From contig CAIPQK010000024.1 in assembly GCA_903867185.1 (NCBI GenBank), forward strand, positions 1 through 64,000: 64,000 bases of DNA. Reading direction: 5' to 3'. Under the pieces are notes generated by a model. The model saw only the letters and a list, made by a program, of their open reading frames with translations. It ran no database searches and was not told the DNA's origin. How positions within the stretch are numbered: position 1 is the first letter of the stretch; every line of letters begins with the position of its first letter. This stretch comes from an uncultured Candidatus Nemicrothrix sp. GTDB lineage: Bacteria > Actinomycetota > Acidimicrobiia > Acidimicrobiales > Acidimicrobilacustridaceae. This document shows, in pieces, positions 51,482 to 58,526 of this stretch. A program made the position numbers and the translations under genes.

Positions 51482-53134
51482 CTACGCGGGGGATTCTTCG
51501 TCGGGGTTAGTAACGAGAGAACGGGCCCACCGGTAGTCGGCCTTTCCTGCGGGGGATCGTTCGATCTGTTCAACCACGATCAGTTCTTTTGGAAGTTTGT
51601 AGCGAGCGATGTGGTCGGCGCAGGTGGCGACCAAGTCTTCAAAACTGGCACTGAACCCCGGGCGGAATTGCACGATGGCAACAACTTCGCTTCCCCAGCG
51701 CTCCGATGGACGGCCCGTCACAATCACGTCGTACACCGCTGGATGATGTGCGAGAGCGGCTTCGACCTCTTCAGCAAAAATCTTTTCGCCCCCGGAATTG
51801 ATGGTGACCGAATCGCGTCCCTGGAGTTCAAGGGTGCCGTCAGCGGTGAGCCGAGCCCGATCCCCAGGCACCGAGTAGCGAACACCGTCGATCGTGGGGA
51901 ACGTGCGAGCAGTCTTTTCGCCATCACCGAGGTAACCGAGTGGGACTCGTCCAAATTGTGCGAGCCACCCGAGGTCTTCGTGGCCGGCATCGAGGCGATG
52001 GGCAAGGTCGGCCGAAACGATGGCCAAACCTGTCCCCGGCTTAAACGTTCCCGTGGTGATCGGCGCGCCGGCACCGACGACCTGGCTCGCCTGTTGTCCG
52101 GTCTCTGAAGATCCAAGGCCGTCCATGATCGCCAACGATGGAAGGCGATCGAGAAGAGCGGTCTTCACAGGAGCAGTAAGAGCGGCACCGCCACTAATGA
52201 GAAGAACAAGCGATGAGAGGTCGTGCTGTGCATGATCGAGTTCATCAAGCAATGGACGTCCGAAGGCATCTCCAACGATGAGCGCGATGTTGACTTTTTC
52301 TCGGTCGATGGTTTCGCAAAAGTCTTTGGGGTCAAACGTGGTTGGGTTGTGCGGGAGCACGATGGTGTTCCCATTCCCTAACGCGTTCATTGCCATCCAG
52401 TGGGCAGCACCGTGCATGAATGGTGCGGACGGAAGCACGCGCATTCCGCCTTCGAGTGCATTCTCAACAATTGAGTCAATGGTGTCGTACTCGACACCGG
52501 TCGAGATCTTCCGGCCACCGAGAGCAGCGGGGTAGATGTCGCCTTGGCGCCACAGCACTCCCTTGGGCATCCCCGTGGTGCCGCCGGTGTAGAGGATGTA
52601 CAGATCATCGGGCGATGGGGTGGGAAGGGGAGTCAGCGGAGCCGATGCGAGAAACTCCTCGTACCACTCCGCTCCGTCGAGAAGGGTGGTGCCACTTCCA
52701 TCATCAACCTGTAGCAGCAGTTGAAGCTCGGGAAGATCGGCGCGAATAGCGTCGAGGGTTGCGGCGAACGCCGAATGAAAAATGATGACCCTTGCTTGTG
52801 AATCTGCGAGGAGATATCTCAGTTCTTCGGCGACGTATCGGTAGTTGACGTTGAACGGTGCAAGGCGAGCAGCGTAGGAACCAACCATCCCTTCGATGTA
52901 TTCGGGGCAGTTGTGCAGATAGAGGGCCACATGGTCTTGCCCGCTTTGCCAATTCTCAAGAGAAGAGCGCTCGGTGTGGTGGCCGAGACCACGAGAAGCA
53001 AGTGCGGATGCAAGACGATCGACTCGCGACATGAAGGCGGCGTAGGTCAGCCGGTTGTCGTCGTGCACGAGCGCTTCGCGAGTCGGCACTGCCTTCGCTA
53101 CCGCTCGAATCACTTCAGCGAGATTGAAGTCCAT
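51482..53134 (-). CDS. Acyl-CoA synthetase (FadD-like, AMP-forming)
   Basis: The 550-residue ANL enzyme has the P-loop LYILYTGGTTGMPKGVLWRQ, the core MDGLGSSETGQQASQVV, GDRARLTADGTLELQGRDSV, and SGGEKIFAEEVEAAL with the C-terminal lysine in SPAGKADYRWA. It activates a fatty or aryl acid to its CoA thioester through an acyl-AMP. The full-length N-terminal domain separates it from MenE. It follows the small membrane protein gene by 6 bases on the same strand. Substrate unknown. Confidence 0.9.
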   Translation of the reverse strand: MDFNLAEVIRAVAKAVPTREALVHDDNRLTYAAFMSRVDRLASALASRGLGHHTERSSLENWQSGQDHVALYLHNCPEYIEGMVGSYAARLAPFNVNYRYVAEELRYLLADSQARVIIFHSAFAATLDAIRADLPELQLLLQVDDGSGTTLLDGAEWYEEFLASAPLTPLPTPSPDDLYILYTGGTTGMPKGVLWRQGDIYPAALGGRKISTGVEYDTIDSIVENALEGGMRVLPSAPFMHGAAHWMAMNALGNGNTIVLPHNPTTFDPKDFCETIDREKVNIALIVGDAFGRPLLDELDHAQHDLSSLVLLISGGAALTAPVKTALLDRLPSLAIMDGLGSSETGQQASQVVGAGAPITTGTFKPGTGLAIVSADLAHRLDAGHEDLGWLAQFGRVPLGYLGDGEKTARTFPTIDGVRYSVPGDRARLTADGTLELQGRDSVTINSGGEKIFAEEVEAALAHHPAVYDVIVTGRPSERWGSEVVAIVQFRPGFSASFEDLVATCADHIARYKLPKELIVVEQIERSPAGKADYRWARSLVTNPDEESPA

Positions 53135-53140
53135 GATCGT

Positions 53141-53506
53141 TCAGGAGAACCAGATTCGCTGGTACTCGCGACTTTGTTGGTGGAGCAGCAGTCCAAACAG
53201 GGCCAGCGGCATGACGAGCGACAACAAGAAACTGAAACTCAGAGCCGAACCGATGCCGTTACTGGCGATAGCGAGAATGAACGGAACAAGTCCAATTGTG
53301 GCGATTACAACTCCGAGCCAATAACCCCAGCGCTTCTCGTTCGCAATGCCAAAGCCAGCTCCTGCCTGGCCGAGGACCAGAACCAATCCGAGCGGGCTCA
53401 TGATGCCGCCGAGTAGCGCGGTGAAAACGGCATTGATGTAGAGAAGGAACACGGCGATCTGCAGTGTTTGGGGCTGAGTCGGGTTTGTCCAACGACGAGT
53501 CTTCAT
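53141..53506 (-). CDS. Small four-helix membrane protein, function unknown
   Basis: The 121-residue protein (MKTRRWTNPTQPQTLQIAVF) has about four hydrophobic helices: roughly residues 16-34, 38-52, 62-79 and 85-107. I do not recognise a family. It is the first gene of a unit with the acyl-CoA synthetase. The start at 53506 is 20 bases from the divergent nucleotidyltransferase start. The frame extends further upstream, but only over that other gene. Confidence 0.62.
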   Translation of the reverse strand: MKTRRWTNPTQPQTLQIAVFLLYINAVFTALLGGIMSPLGLVLVLGQAGAGFGIANEKRWGYWLGVVIATIGLVPFILAIASNGIGSALSFSFLLSLVMPLALFGLLLHQQSREYQRIWFS

Positions 53507-53513
53507 GGGGTGG

Positions 53514-53520
53514 GAGTCTG
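53514..53520. promoter_or_regulatory. Overlapping bidirectional -10 elements in a 20-base spacer
   Basis: GAGTCT (53514-53519) ends 7 bases before the ATG at 53527. On the other strand CAGACT (53515-53520) ends 8 bases before the ATG at 53506. Both are imperfect TANNNT matches, yet both fall at the spacing seen elsewhere, and they share five bases. Confidence 0.4.
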
Positions 53521-53526
53521 TCAGGG

Positions 53527-54375
53527 ATGGAACCTGTTGCCGCACCAGCCCCGAGCCGTTCTCGCGCTGACCTTGTCGGCGTGGTGCTAGCAGCGGGTAC
53601 CGGAACCAGACTTGACCCGCTGACGCAGTTGCTCCCCAAGGCCCTATGCCCCGTTGGCAACCGAGCCTTAGTTGACCTCGCGCTCGATCGCATTGGCCCC
53701 CTAGTTGGGTCACTCGCTGTGAATGCTCATCATCATGGCGAACGACTTCGTTCCCATCTTGATGAGCAGTGGTCTGAAGTAGTCACCGTTTCGCTTGAAC
53801 GTGATGAACCGTTGGGTACGGCAGGTGGCATCGGTCGGTTGCGATCATGGATCGATGGTCGTTCGGTCGTTGTCGTGAATGCCGATGGTTGGACACCGAC
53901 ACCGCTCGATGCACTTCTCGAAGGTTGGGGCGGGCAGACGGTTCGCGTGATGGTGAATGGCGGATCGACGTTTAGTCCTTCGTCGAAGATTGTTGCCAGC
54001 ACTCTTCCTTGGCGAATTGTCGAACGACTCGACGATTCGCCCACCGGTTTATATGAGGTTGTGTGGCGCAATGCGTTTGCAATTGGCGAACTCGAAGTCG
54101 TGAGCCATGACGGTGTGTTTATCGATTGCGGAACTCCGCTTGATTACTTGCGCGCGAACCTTGAGGCAGTTGCGTTGGCTGGTGGATCAATCGTTGCGGA
54201 AGGTGGACAAATCGATGCCAGCGCAACAGTTACCTCAAGCGTTATCGGGGCAGGTGCGCGCATATTCGGAGAGGTCGAAGCCTCAGTGGTCTGGCCTGGT
54301 CAGGTCGTGGAATCTGGAGAGCGTTTGATTCGTTCGATACGGGCGGGAACTTCGGTAACAGTCGGTCCGTTGTGA
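53527..54375 (+). CDS. Sugar-phosphate nucleotidyltransferase (NDP-sugar pyrophosphorylase)
   Basis: The 282-residue protein starts with a short lead, then VGVVLAAGTGTRLDPLTQLLPKALCPVG, the G-x-G-T-R-L...K pattern of nucleotidyltransferases. RDEPLGTAGGIGRL, VVVNADGWTP and IDCGTPLDYLRANLEA follow. A partial left-handed beta-helix region closes the protein (GGQIDASATVTSSVIGAGAR). It resembles mannose-1-phosphate guanylyltransferases; GDP-mannose would feed the Ppm1-type enzyme at 1.8 kb, but this is inference. The last 76 bases overlap the convergent rlmN. Confidence 0.82.
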   Translation: MEPVAAPAPSRSRADLVGVVLAAGTGTRLDPLTQLLPKALCPVGNRALVDLALDRIGPLVGSLAVNAHHHGERLRSHLDEQWSEVVTVSLERDEPLGTAGGIGRLRSWIDGRSVVVVNADGWTPTPLDALLEGWGGQTVRVMVNGGSTFSPSSKIVASTLPWRIVERLDDSPTGLYEVVWRNAFAIGELEVVSHDGVFIDCGTPLDYLRANLEAVALAGGSIVAEGGQIDASATVTSSVIGAGARIFGEVEASVVWPGQVVESGERLIRSIRAGTSVTVGPL

Positions 54376-55397
54376 TCTGCTCGGAGTTGACCGCACGCAG
54401 CATCGATGTCGTTGCCTCGGTTCGCCCGAACCGTCACATTCACGCCGAGTTCAAGTAGTTCATTGGCGAACTGCTGGACTTTCGCAGGAGATGAACCGGT
54501 AGTAGGCCATCCGGGTGTGTCATTGAGGGGGATGAGGTTCACGTGGGCGCGCAATCGTTTCGTTGCTGCAGCCAGTTCACGTGCATCAGATGATCGATCG
54601 TTGACGTCGGCAATCATGGCCCATTCAAACGAAAGGCGTCGATTCTTTACGTTCAAGTATTCCTCGCACGCGTCGTAAAGGTCGGCGAGCGGATAGCGAC
54701 GGTTGATGGGGACGAGTTCGTCTCGCAGTTCATCGTTTGCGGCATGAAGTGACACAGCAAGGTTGACCGGGAGCGGTTCATCAGCAAGTTTGCGAATGCC
54801 AGGAATGATTCCGACAGTAGAGATCGTGAGATGGCGAGCGGAGATGCCGATATCTCCGTGTATGCGATGCACGGCCCCGATCATTCGGTCGTAATTGGCC
54901 ATTGGTTCACCCATGCCCATGAACACGATGTTGGAAACGCGGCGGGGTGTAGGACCTTCGTTCGCTCGTCGAGCAGCGCGGACAACTTGTTCGACAATTT
55001 CACCGACGGTGAGGTTCCGCTCGAAGCCGCCCTGACCGGTGGCACAGAATCCGCAGGCCATCGCGCAACCAGCCTGTGTGCTTACGCATACCGTTGAGCG
55101 ATCGGGGTAATGCATGAGGACGGTCTCGACCGAGGCTCCGTCTGCGAGTTTCCAGAGCCACTTCACGGTCTCGCCGTCGGGGGTCGCTGATTCAGTCACC
55201 ATTTCGAGGGCCGACGGAAGCGTTTCGGCAAGCCGAGTTCGAAGTCCCGAAGGAAGCGACGTGATGTTGTTCGGTTCGGCGAAATCGACGTAGAGGCCCT
55301 TCCAGAGTTGGTCGAGTCGGTACCGCGGTTCTCCGTCAAGGATCTGAGTGAGGGCGTCTCGATCGGCATCGAAGAGTGAAAGGCGTTCCGAGGTCAT
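54300..55397 (-). CDS. rlmN: Dual-specificity 23S rRNA/tRNA methyltransferase RlmN
   Basis: The 365-residue radical SAM enzyme methylates C2 of A2503 in 23S rRNA and A37 of some tRNAs. The Fe-S motif is CAMACGFC (Cx3Cx2C). QTGCVxxC-like STQAGCAMACGFCATGQGGF, NIVFMGMGEPMANYD and the late catalytic Cys in DIDAACGQLRAD are present. The final 25 residues (from about PTVTEVPARIER) are encoded opposite the nucleotidyltransferase 3' end, a 76-base tail-to-tail overlap. The ATG overlaps the mshD stop as ATGA. Confidence 0.93.
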   Translation of the reverse strand: MTSERLSLFDADRDALTQILDGEPRYRLDQLWKGLYVDFAEPNNITSLPSGLRTRLAETLPSALEMVTESATPDGETVKWLWKLADGASVETVLMHYPDRSTVCVSTQAGCAMACGFCATGQGGFERNLTVGEIVEQVVRAARRANEGPTPRRVSNIVFMGMGEPMANYDRMIGAVHRIHGDIGISARHLTISTVGIIPGIRKLADEPLPVNLAVSLHAANDELRDELVPINRRYPLADLYDACEEYLNVKNRRLSFEWAMIADVNDRSSDARELAAATKRLRAHVNLIPLNDTPGWPTTGSSPAKVQQFANELLELGVNVTVRANRGNDIDAACGQLRADHNGPTVTEVPARIERIKRSPDSTT

Positions 55398-56014
55398 GAT
55401 TCATCGTCCTCGGGAAGAGCCCACCAACAGTGAGCGCCATGCTTGGAGAACCCAAGATTTCGATATAACGAAACTGCAGCAGTGTTGTCGTACTCGACGT
55501 GCAACATGCCGACCGTGACCGACTTCGCCGCGAGATGGGCGAGCCCAGCAACTGTCAAAGCTCGTCCGAGGCCGGATCCGTGGAAGTCGGGGTCGACAGC
55601 GATGACATAAATCTCACCGAGTTCGGGACCGGTGTCGGACGCAGGGTGGATCTTCGTCCAACAGAACCCGGCGAGTTCGCCGTTGACCTCGTGCAGCAGA
55701 AACCCTTGGGGATCAAACCACGGTTCGCTGATCCGATCAGCAAGTTGAGCCAGTGTCAGTCCTGATTGGTCAGGATGCCAAGCGAAAGCGCGGTTGTTGA
55801 CGCGTAAAAATGCGTCGTCATCCTGACCGGGCCGAAACGCCCGGGTGGCGAGAGGAGTCTCTGATGCTGGCAGGGGCAGAGCGATTCGCAACTGTTCAAT
55901 GCTCCGCGTAAGCACAAGACCGGCGGCGTTCGCCTCGGTGGCGTCGGCCTCAGTGGCGGGCTCAGACTCAAGGCGCACGAGTCGACCAGTTCTGTCTCGA
56001 AGTTCATTCCGCAC
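55394..56014 (-). CDS. mshD: Mycothiol acetyltransferase MshD-like, shortened N-terminal half
   Basis: The 206-residue protein matches the C-terminal GNAT domain of MshD: TRAFRPGQDDDAFLRVNNRA, FAWHPDQSGLT, WFDPQGFLLHEVNGELAGFC, GEIYVIAVDPDFHGSGLGRA, and LHVEYDNTAAVSLYRNLGF. MshD makes mycothiol from Cys-GlcN-Ins and acetyl-CoA. Known MshD proteins are about 300 residues with two GNAT domains. Here only about 65 residues precede the C-terminal domain, so most of the N-terminal one is missing. Catalysis is thought to lie in the C-terminal domain, so activity may remain. GTG 56014 has TAAGGT 6 bases upstream. Confidence 0.72.
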   Translation of the reverse strand: MRNELRDRTGRLVRLESEPATEADATEANAAGLVLTRSIEQLRIALPLPASETPLATRAFRPGQDDDAFLRVNNRAFAWHPDQSGLTLAQLADRISEPWFDPQGFLLHEVNGELAGFCWTKIHPASDTGPELGEIYVIAVDPDFHGSGLGRALTVAGLAHLAAKSVTVGMLHVEYDNTAAVSLYRNLGFSKHGAHCWWALPEDDES

Positions 56015-56020
56015 GGGCGG

Positions 56021-56048
56021 ACCTTACCGGCGCCGGCGGCGGTAGGGT
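56021..56048. promoter_or_regulatory. Divergent leaderless promoter pair (mshD / nth)
   Basis: Minus-strand TAAGGT (56021-56026) ends 6 bases before the mshD GTG at 56014. Plus-strand TAGGGT (56043-56048) ends 9 bases before the nth ATG at 56058. The GC-rich block CCGGCGCCGGCGGCGG lies between. Confidence 0.5.
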
Positions 56049-56057
56049 CCCGTCCCC

Positions 56058-56699
56058 ATGGCAAAGCCCCGATCTCCGAAGGGACGAGCGAAAGAAACCC
56101 TCGCCCGCCTCGACCTTGAGTATCCCGATGCGCAGTGCGAACTTGACCATCGCAATCCGTATGAACTTTTGGCGGCGACGATCCTGTCGGCACAGTGCAC
56201 CGATGTGCGCGTGAACCAGGTGACCCCGGCCCTGTTCGCACGATTTCCGAGCCCCGAGGATCTCGCGGTTGCCGATCCGATTGATGTCGAAGAGTTGGTT
56301 CGAAGCACAGGGTTCTATAAAAACAAAGCTCGTTCGTTAATCGGCATGGCCCAAGCGTTGGTTGAACGGTTTGATTGCGCGGTTCCTTCGGCTATGGAAG
56401 ATCTGGTCACGGTTCCCGGCGTGGGTCGTAAGACCGCAAACGTCGTACGCAGCGTGGCCATGGATCTCCCTGGACTTCCCGTTGATACGCACGTGGGTCG
56501 ACTGTCGCTTCGGCTTGGTTTGACCACCGAAACCGACCCCGTCAAAGTCGAATACGTGCTCGACGACATGATTCCGCCTGCCGATTGGGGACGATTCAGT
56601 TTGTTGCTGATCCTCCACGGCCGCCGAGTATGTGCGTCGCGAAAAGCGCGCTGCGTCGATTGTGTGCTCGCTGACTTCTGCCCGTCGGCGTCGATCTGA
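56058..56699 (+). CDS. nth: Endonuclease III
   Basis: The 213-residue base-excision repair glycosylase/AP lyase removes oxidised pyrimidines. It has the helix-hairpin-helix VPGVGRKTANVV with the catalytic Lys, the Asp in LPVDTHVGRLS, and the C-terminal 4Fe-4S motif C-x6-C-x2-C-x5-C in CASRKARCVDCVLADFC. The ATG at 56058 fits the family N-terminus. Nothing is co-transcribed downstream; a non-coding interval follows. Confidence 0.94.
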   Translation: MAKPRSPKGRAKETLARLDLEYPDAQCELDHRNPYELLAATILSAQCTDVRVNQVTPALFARFPSPEDLAVADPIDVEELVRSTGFYKNKARSLIGMAQALVERFDCAVPSAMEDLVTVPGVGRKTANVVRSVAMDLPGLPVDTHVGRLSLRLGLTTETDPVKVEYVLDDMIPPADWGRFSLLLILHGRRVCASRKARCVDCVLADFCPSASI

Positions 56700-56758
56700 A
56701 CGCGAAAATTGATCGAGATATCTGACGGTCAAAAGACACAGATCAAAAAGACCTTTGT

Positions 56759-56790
56759 CGCAAAAGTTGCGCGAGGAGATCACTTTTGCG
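56759..56790. promoter_or_regulatory. Perfect 9-bp palindrome upstream of the sRNA candidate
   Basis: CGCAAAAGT (56759-56767) and ACTTTTGCG (56782-56790) form a perfect dyad around 14 bases. It spans roughly -47 to -16 relative to the predicted sRNA start at 56806. No T-tract follows, so it is not a terminator of nth. It looks like an operator for a dimeric regulator; this is inference. Confidence 0.45.
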
Positions 56791-56805
56791 CGATAAGTTG
56801 AACGA

Positions 56806-56902
56806 GTCAGGCTCCCGCCGCCTGACACGGCGACAATCATCTGGGATCCGCCGCCCAGTGTCGCCTTGACGACGCCCCCTTGTGGGGCGTCGTCATCTTT
56901 TT
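56806..56902 (+). ncRNA. Small RNA gene candidate, two C-rich-loop hairpins plus terminator (6C-like)
   Basis: A TANNNT-type -10 (TAAGTT, 56794-56799) is followed 7 bases later by hairpin A, GTCAGGC/GCCTGAC (56806-56812 with 56820-56826, loop TCCCGCC). Hairpin B pairs GGCGACA (56829-56835) with TGTCGCC (56859-56865) and CTGGG (56841-56845) with CCCAG (56854-56858) around ATCCGCCG. An intrinsic terminator follows at once. The RNA would be about 97 nt and is not part of a coding frame. Two C-rich loops and the size recall the actinobacterial 6C RNA, whose loops pair with G-rich mRNA sites. The loops here are interrupted by G, so identity is not sure. Confidence 0.68.
56868..56902 (+). terminator. 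Intrinsic terminator of the sRNA candidate
   Basis: GACGACGCCCC (56868-56878) pairs perfectly with GGGGCGTCGTC (56884-56894) around a 5-base loop, followed by ATCTTTTT. It is one of only two strong intrinsic terminators I found in the window. It lies 169 bases after nth, which argues that it ends a separate short transcript. Confidence 0.92.
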
Positions 56903-56965
56903 GCGCCGATTCACGCGAGCAACAGACGGTCACAGCTGTCGCGATCGAAACTCCGCTGAGTCTGG

Positions 56966-56971
56966 AAGACT
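56966..56971 (+). promoter_or_regulatory. Candidate leaderless -10 AAGACT
   Basis: AAGACT ends 6 bases before the GTG at 56978. It is a partial match (A at position 2, T at position 6), with the same word and spacing as upstream of bpa. Confidence 0.35.
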
Positions 56972-56977
56972 GCGCCG

Positions 56978-57169
56978 GTGCATAGTGAACAAGCCCAGTT
57001 GTCGAGTGCAACCACATCGCTTGAGGAACTCCTCGAGCGGGTGACGTCCACGGCCGAAACGGTCTTAGCCGCCGGCGATGAATCGCTGGCCTCAGATTTG
57101 TTCGAGGTTGAGCGGTCGTTACGTACTGCGCACCGTCGCCTCGTGGCTGCAGCACGTCGGGCCCACTGA
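56978..57169 (+). CDS. Small helical protein, function unknown
   Basis: This 63-residue acidic protein starts with GTG and reads as one or two amphipathic helices: LSSATTSLEELLERVTSTAE, then SLASDLFEVERSLRTAHRRL. No signal peptide or membrane helix is visible and I know no family. Its helical heptad pattern, wobble-position GC like its neighbours and a -10-like AAGACT 6 bases upstream suggest a real gene. It stands alone between the sRNA terminator and hisD. Confidence 0.55.
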   Translation: MHSEQAQLSSATTSLEELLERVTSTAETVLAAGDESLASDLFEVERSLRTAHRRLVAAARRAH

Positions 57170-57207
57170 AACCGGTAAACCTCTCCGGTTCATGGCGGGC
57201 TGACCGC

Positions 57208-57213
57208 TAGCGT
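57208..57213 (+). promoter_or_regulatory. Leaderless -10 element TAGCGT of the his operon
   Basis: TAGCGT ends 8 bases before the hisD GTG at 57222. No ribosome binding site and no leader peptide or attenuator precede the operon, so attenuation by a His leader is unlikely here. Confidence 0.45.
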
Positions 57214-57221
57214 CCTATGGC

Positions 57222-58526
57222 GTGTTGAACCGACTCGATCTCCGTGGAAGGAATGGCGACGAACTCGTTGCTGAACTCCCGCGTCCCGATCCGGGCGGCG
57301 AGGGTCCAACCGAAGCTGTTCGCGCGATCATCGCTGAGGTTCGCGCTGGCGGCGATTCGGCGATTCGATCTCTTACCGAAAAATTCGATGGCGTGAACAT
57401 CGCCGATTCGCGTGTTAGTCGTGAAGCGCTGTTCGAAGCACTCGCATCGATTCCATCGGAACTCGCCGACGCCTTGACCGAAGCCGCCGATGCGGTTCGA
57501 ACATTTCATGTTGCGCAACTTCGCGAGGAACACACCGTTGTTCGCGGAGGTATCAGTGTGACCGGGCGTTCCGTTCCCGTTGATCGTGCCGGTTGCTATG
57601 TGCCGGGCGGACGCGGGGTCTACCCGTCATCGGTCCTTATGACGGTTATTCCTGCCCGCGTTGCCGGAGTTCCCGAGATCGTCTTGTGCGTTCCACCCGA
57701 TCGCGAGACCGGAAAAATCGCGCCTGCGACGCTTGCTGCGGCCGCAATCGCTGGGGCTGATGAAGTCCGGGCGATCGGTGGTGCCCAGGCGATCGCCGCA
57801 ATGGCCTACGGGACCGAAACGCTTCGTCCGGTCGATGTCATCGCTGGTCCCGGTAATGCCTTTGTGGCCATTGCGAAACGTGAAGTGGCGGGGCTCGTCG
57901 GCGTGCCCATGGCGTTCGCTGGTCCTTCCGAAATCGTTGTGGTCGCCGATGCCACGGCTCCGGCTGATTTCGTGGCGATCGACCTCATGGTTCAAGCCGA
58001 ACATGGCCCCGACGGACTTGCGTGGTTGATTACGTGGGACGAAGGCGTTGCCGATGCTGTCGATGCCGCGCTCGTTCGACTTGTGGCCGAGGCATCACGA
58101 CGCTCTGAGATCGAGTCGACATTCGCCTCGGGCGGTTTCTGCGCGCTGGTTGATTCTCCTGAAGCGGCGATCGCCGTGGTGAATCACATCGCCGCTGAAC
58201 ACGTTGAGATCATCACTGCCGATGCTGCAGTCCTTTCCGCCGGAGTTCGTCACGCCGGTGCGGTGTTCCTTGGTCCGCTCGCACCTGCATCCATTGGCGA
58301 TTACGTGGCTGGTCCGAGTCATGTGCTGCCCACATTTGGCACAGCAAGATTCGGCAGTGCCCTCACTGTTGATGACTTCACCAAGCAGGTTCATGTTGTT
58401 GAAGTGACTCGCGCCGGATTCGACGCAGCAGCGCCAGTGGTTGCGGTAATCGCCGATGCCGAAGGTTTTGCGACACATGCCGAATCGGTGCGTCTTCGTA
58501 GCCGCGCACTCGAGGCTGAATCATGA
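57222..58526 (+). CDS. hisD: Histidinol dehydrogenase HisD
   Basis: The 434-residue enzyme performs the last two oxidations of histidine synthesis. Key segments are YVPGGRGVYPSSVLMTVIPA, GGAQAIAAMAYGTETLRPVD, IAGPGNAFVAIAKREV, IDLMVQAEHGPDGLAWLI with the metal/substrate Gln-His-Glu region, and GPSHVLPTFGTARFGSALTV. It is the first gene of the his operon and overlaps hisC by 4 bases. The GTG at 57222 is supported by TAGCGT upstream. Confidence 0.95.
   Translation: MLNRLDLRGRNGDELVAELPRPDPGGEGPTEAVRAIIAEVRAGGDSAIRSLTEKFDGVNIADSRVSREALFEALASIPSELADALTEAADAVRTFHVAQLREEHTVVRGGISVTGRSVPVDRAGCYVPGGRGVYPSSVLMTVIPARVAGVPEIVLCVPPDRETGKIAPATLAAAAIAGADEVRAIGGAQAIAAMAYGTETLRPVDVIAGPGNAFVAIAKREVAGLVGVPMAFAGPSEIVVVADATAPADFVAIDLMVQAEHGPDGLAWLITWDEGVADAVDAALVRLVAEASRRSEIESTFASGGFCALVDSPEAAIAVVNHIAAEHVEIITADAAVLSAGVRHAGAVFLGPLAPASIGDYVAGPSHVLPTFGTARFGSALTVDDFTKQVHVVEVTRAGFDAAAPVVAVIADAEGFATHAESVRLRSRALEAES

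Noticed and set aside
57170-57221. Search for a histidine leader peptide or attenuator before hisD
   Set aside because: The gap is only 52 bases, has no His codon run and no terminator stem.
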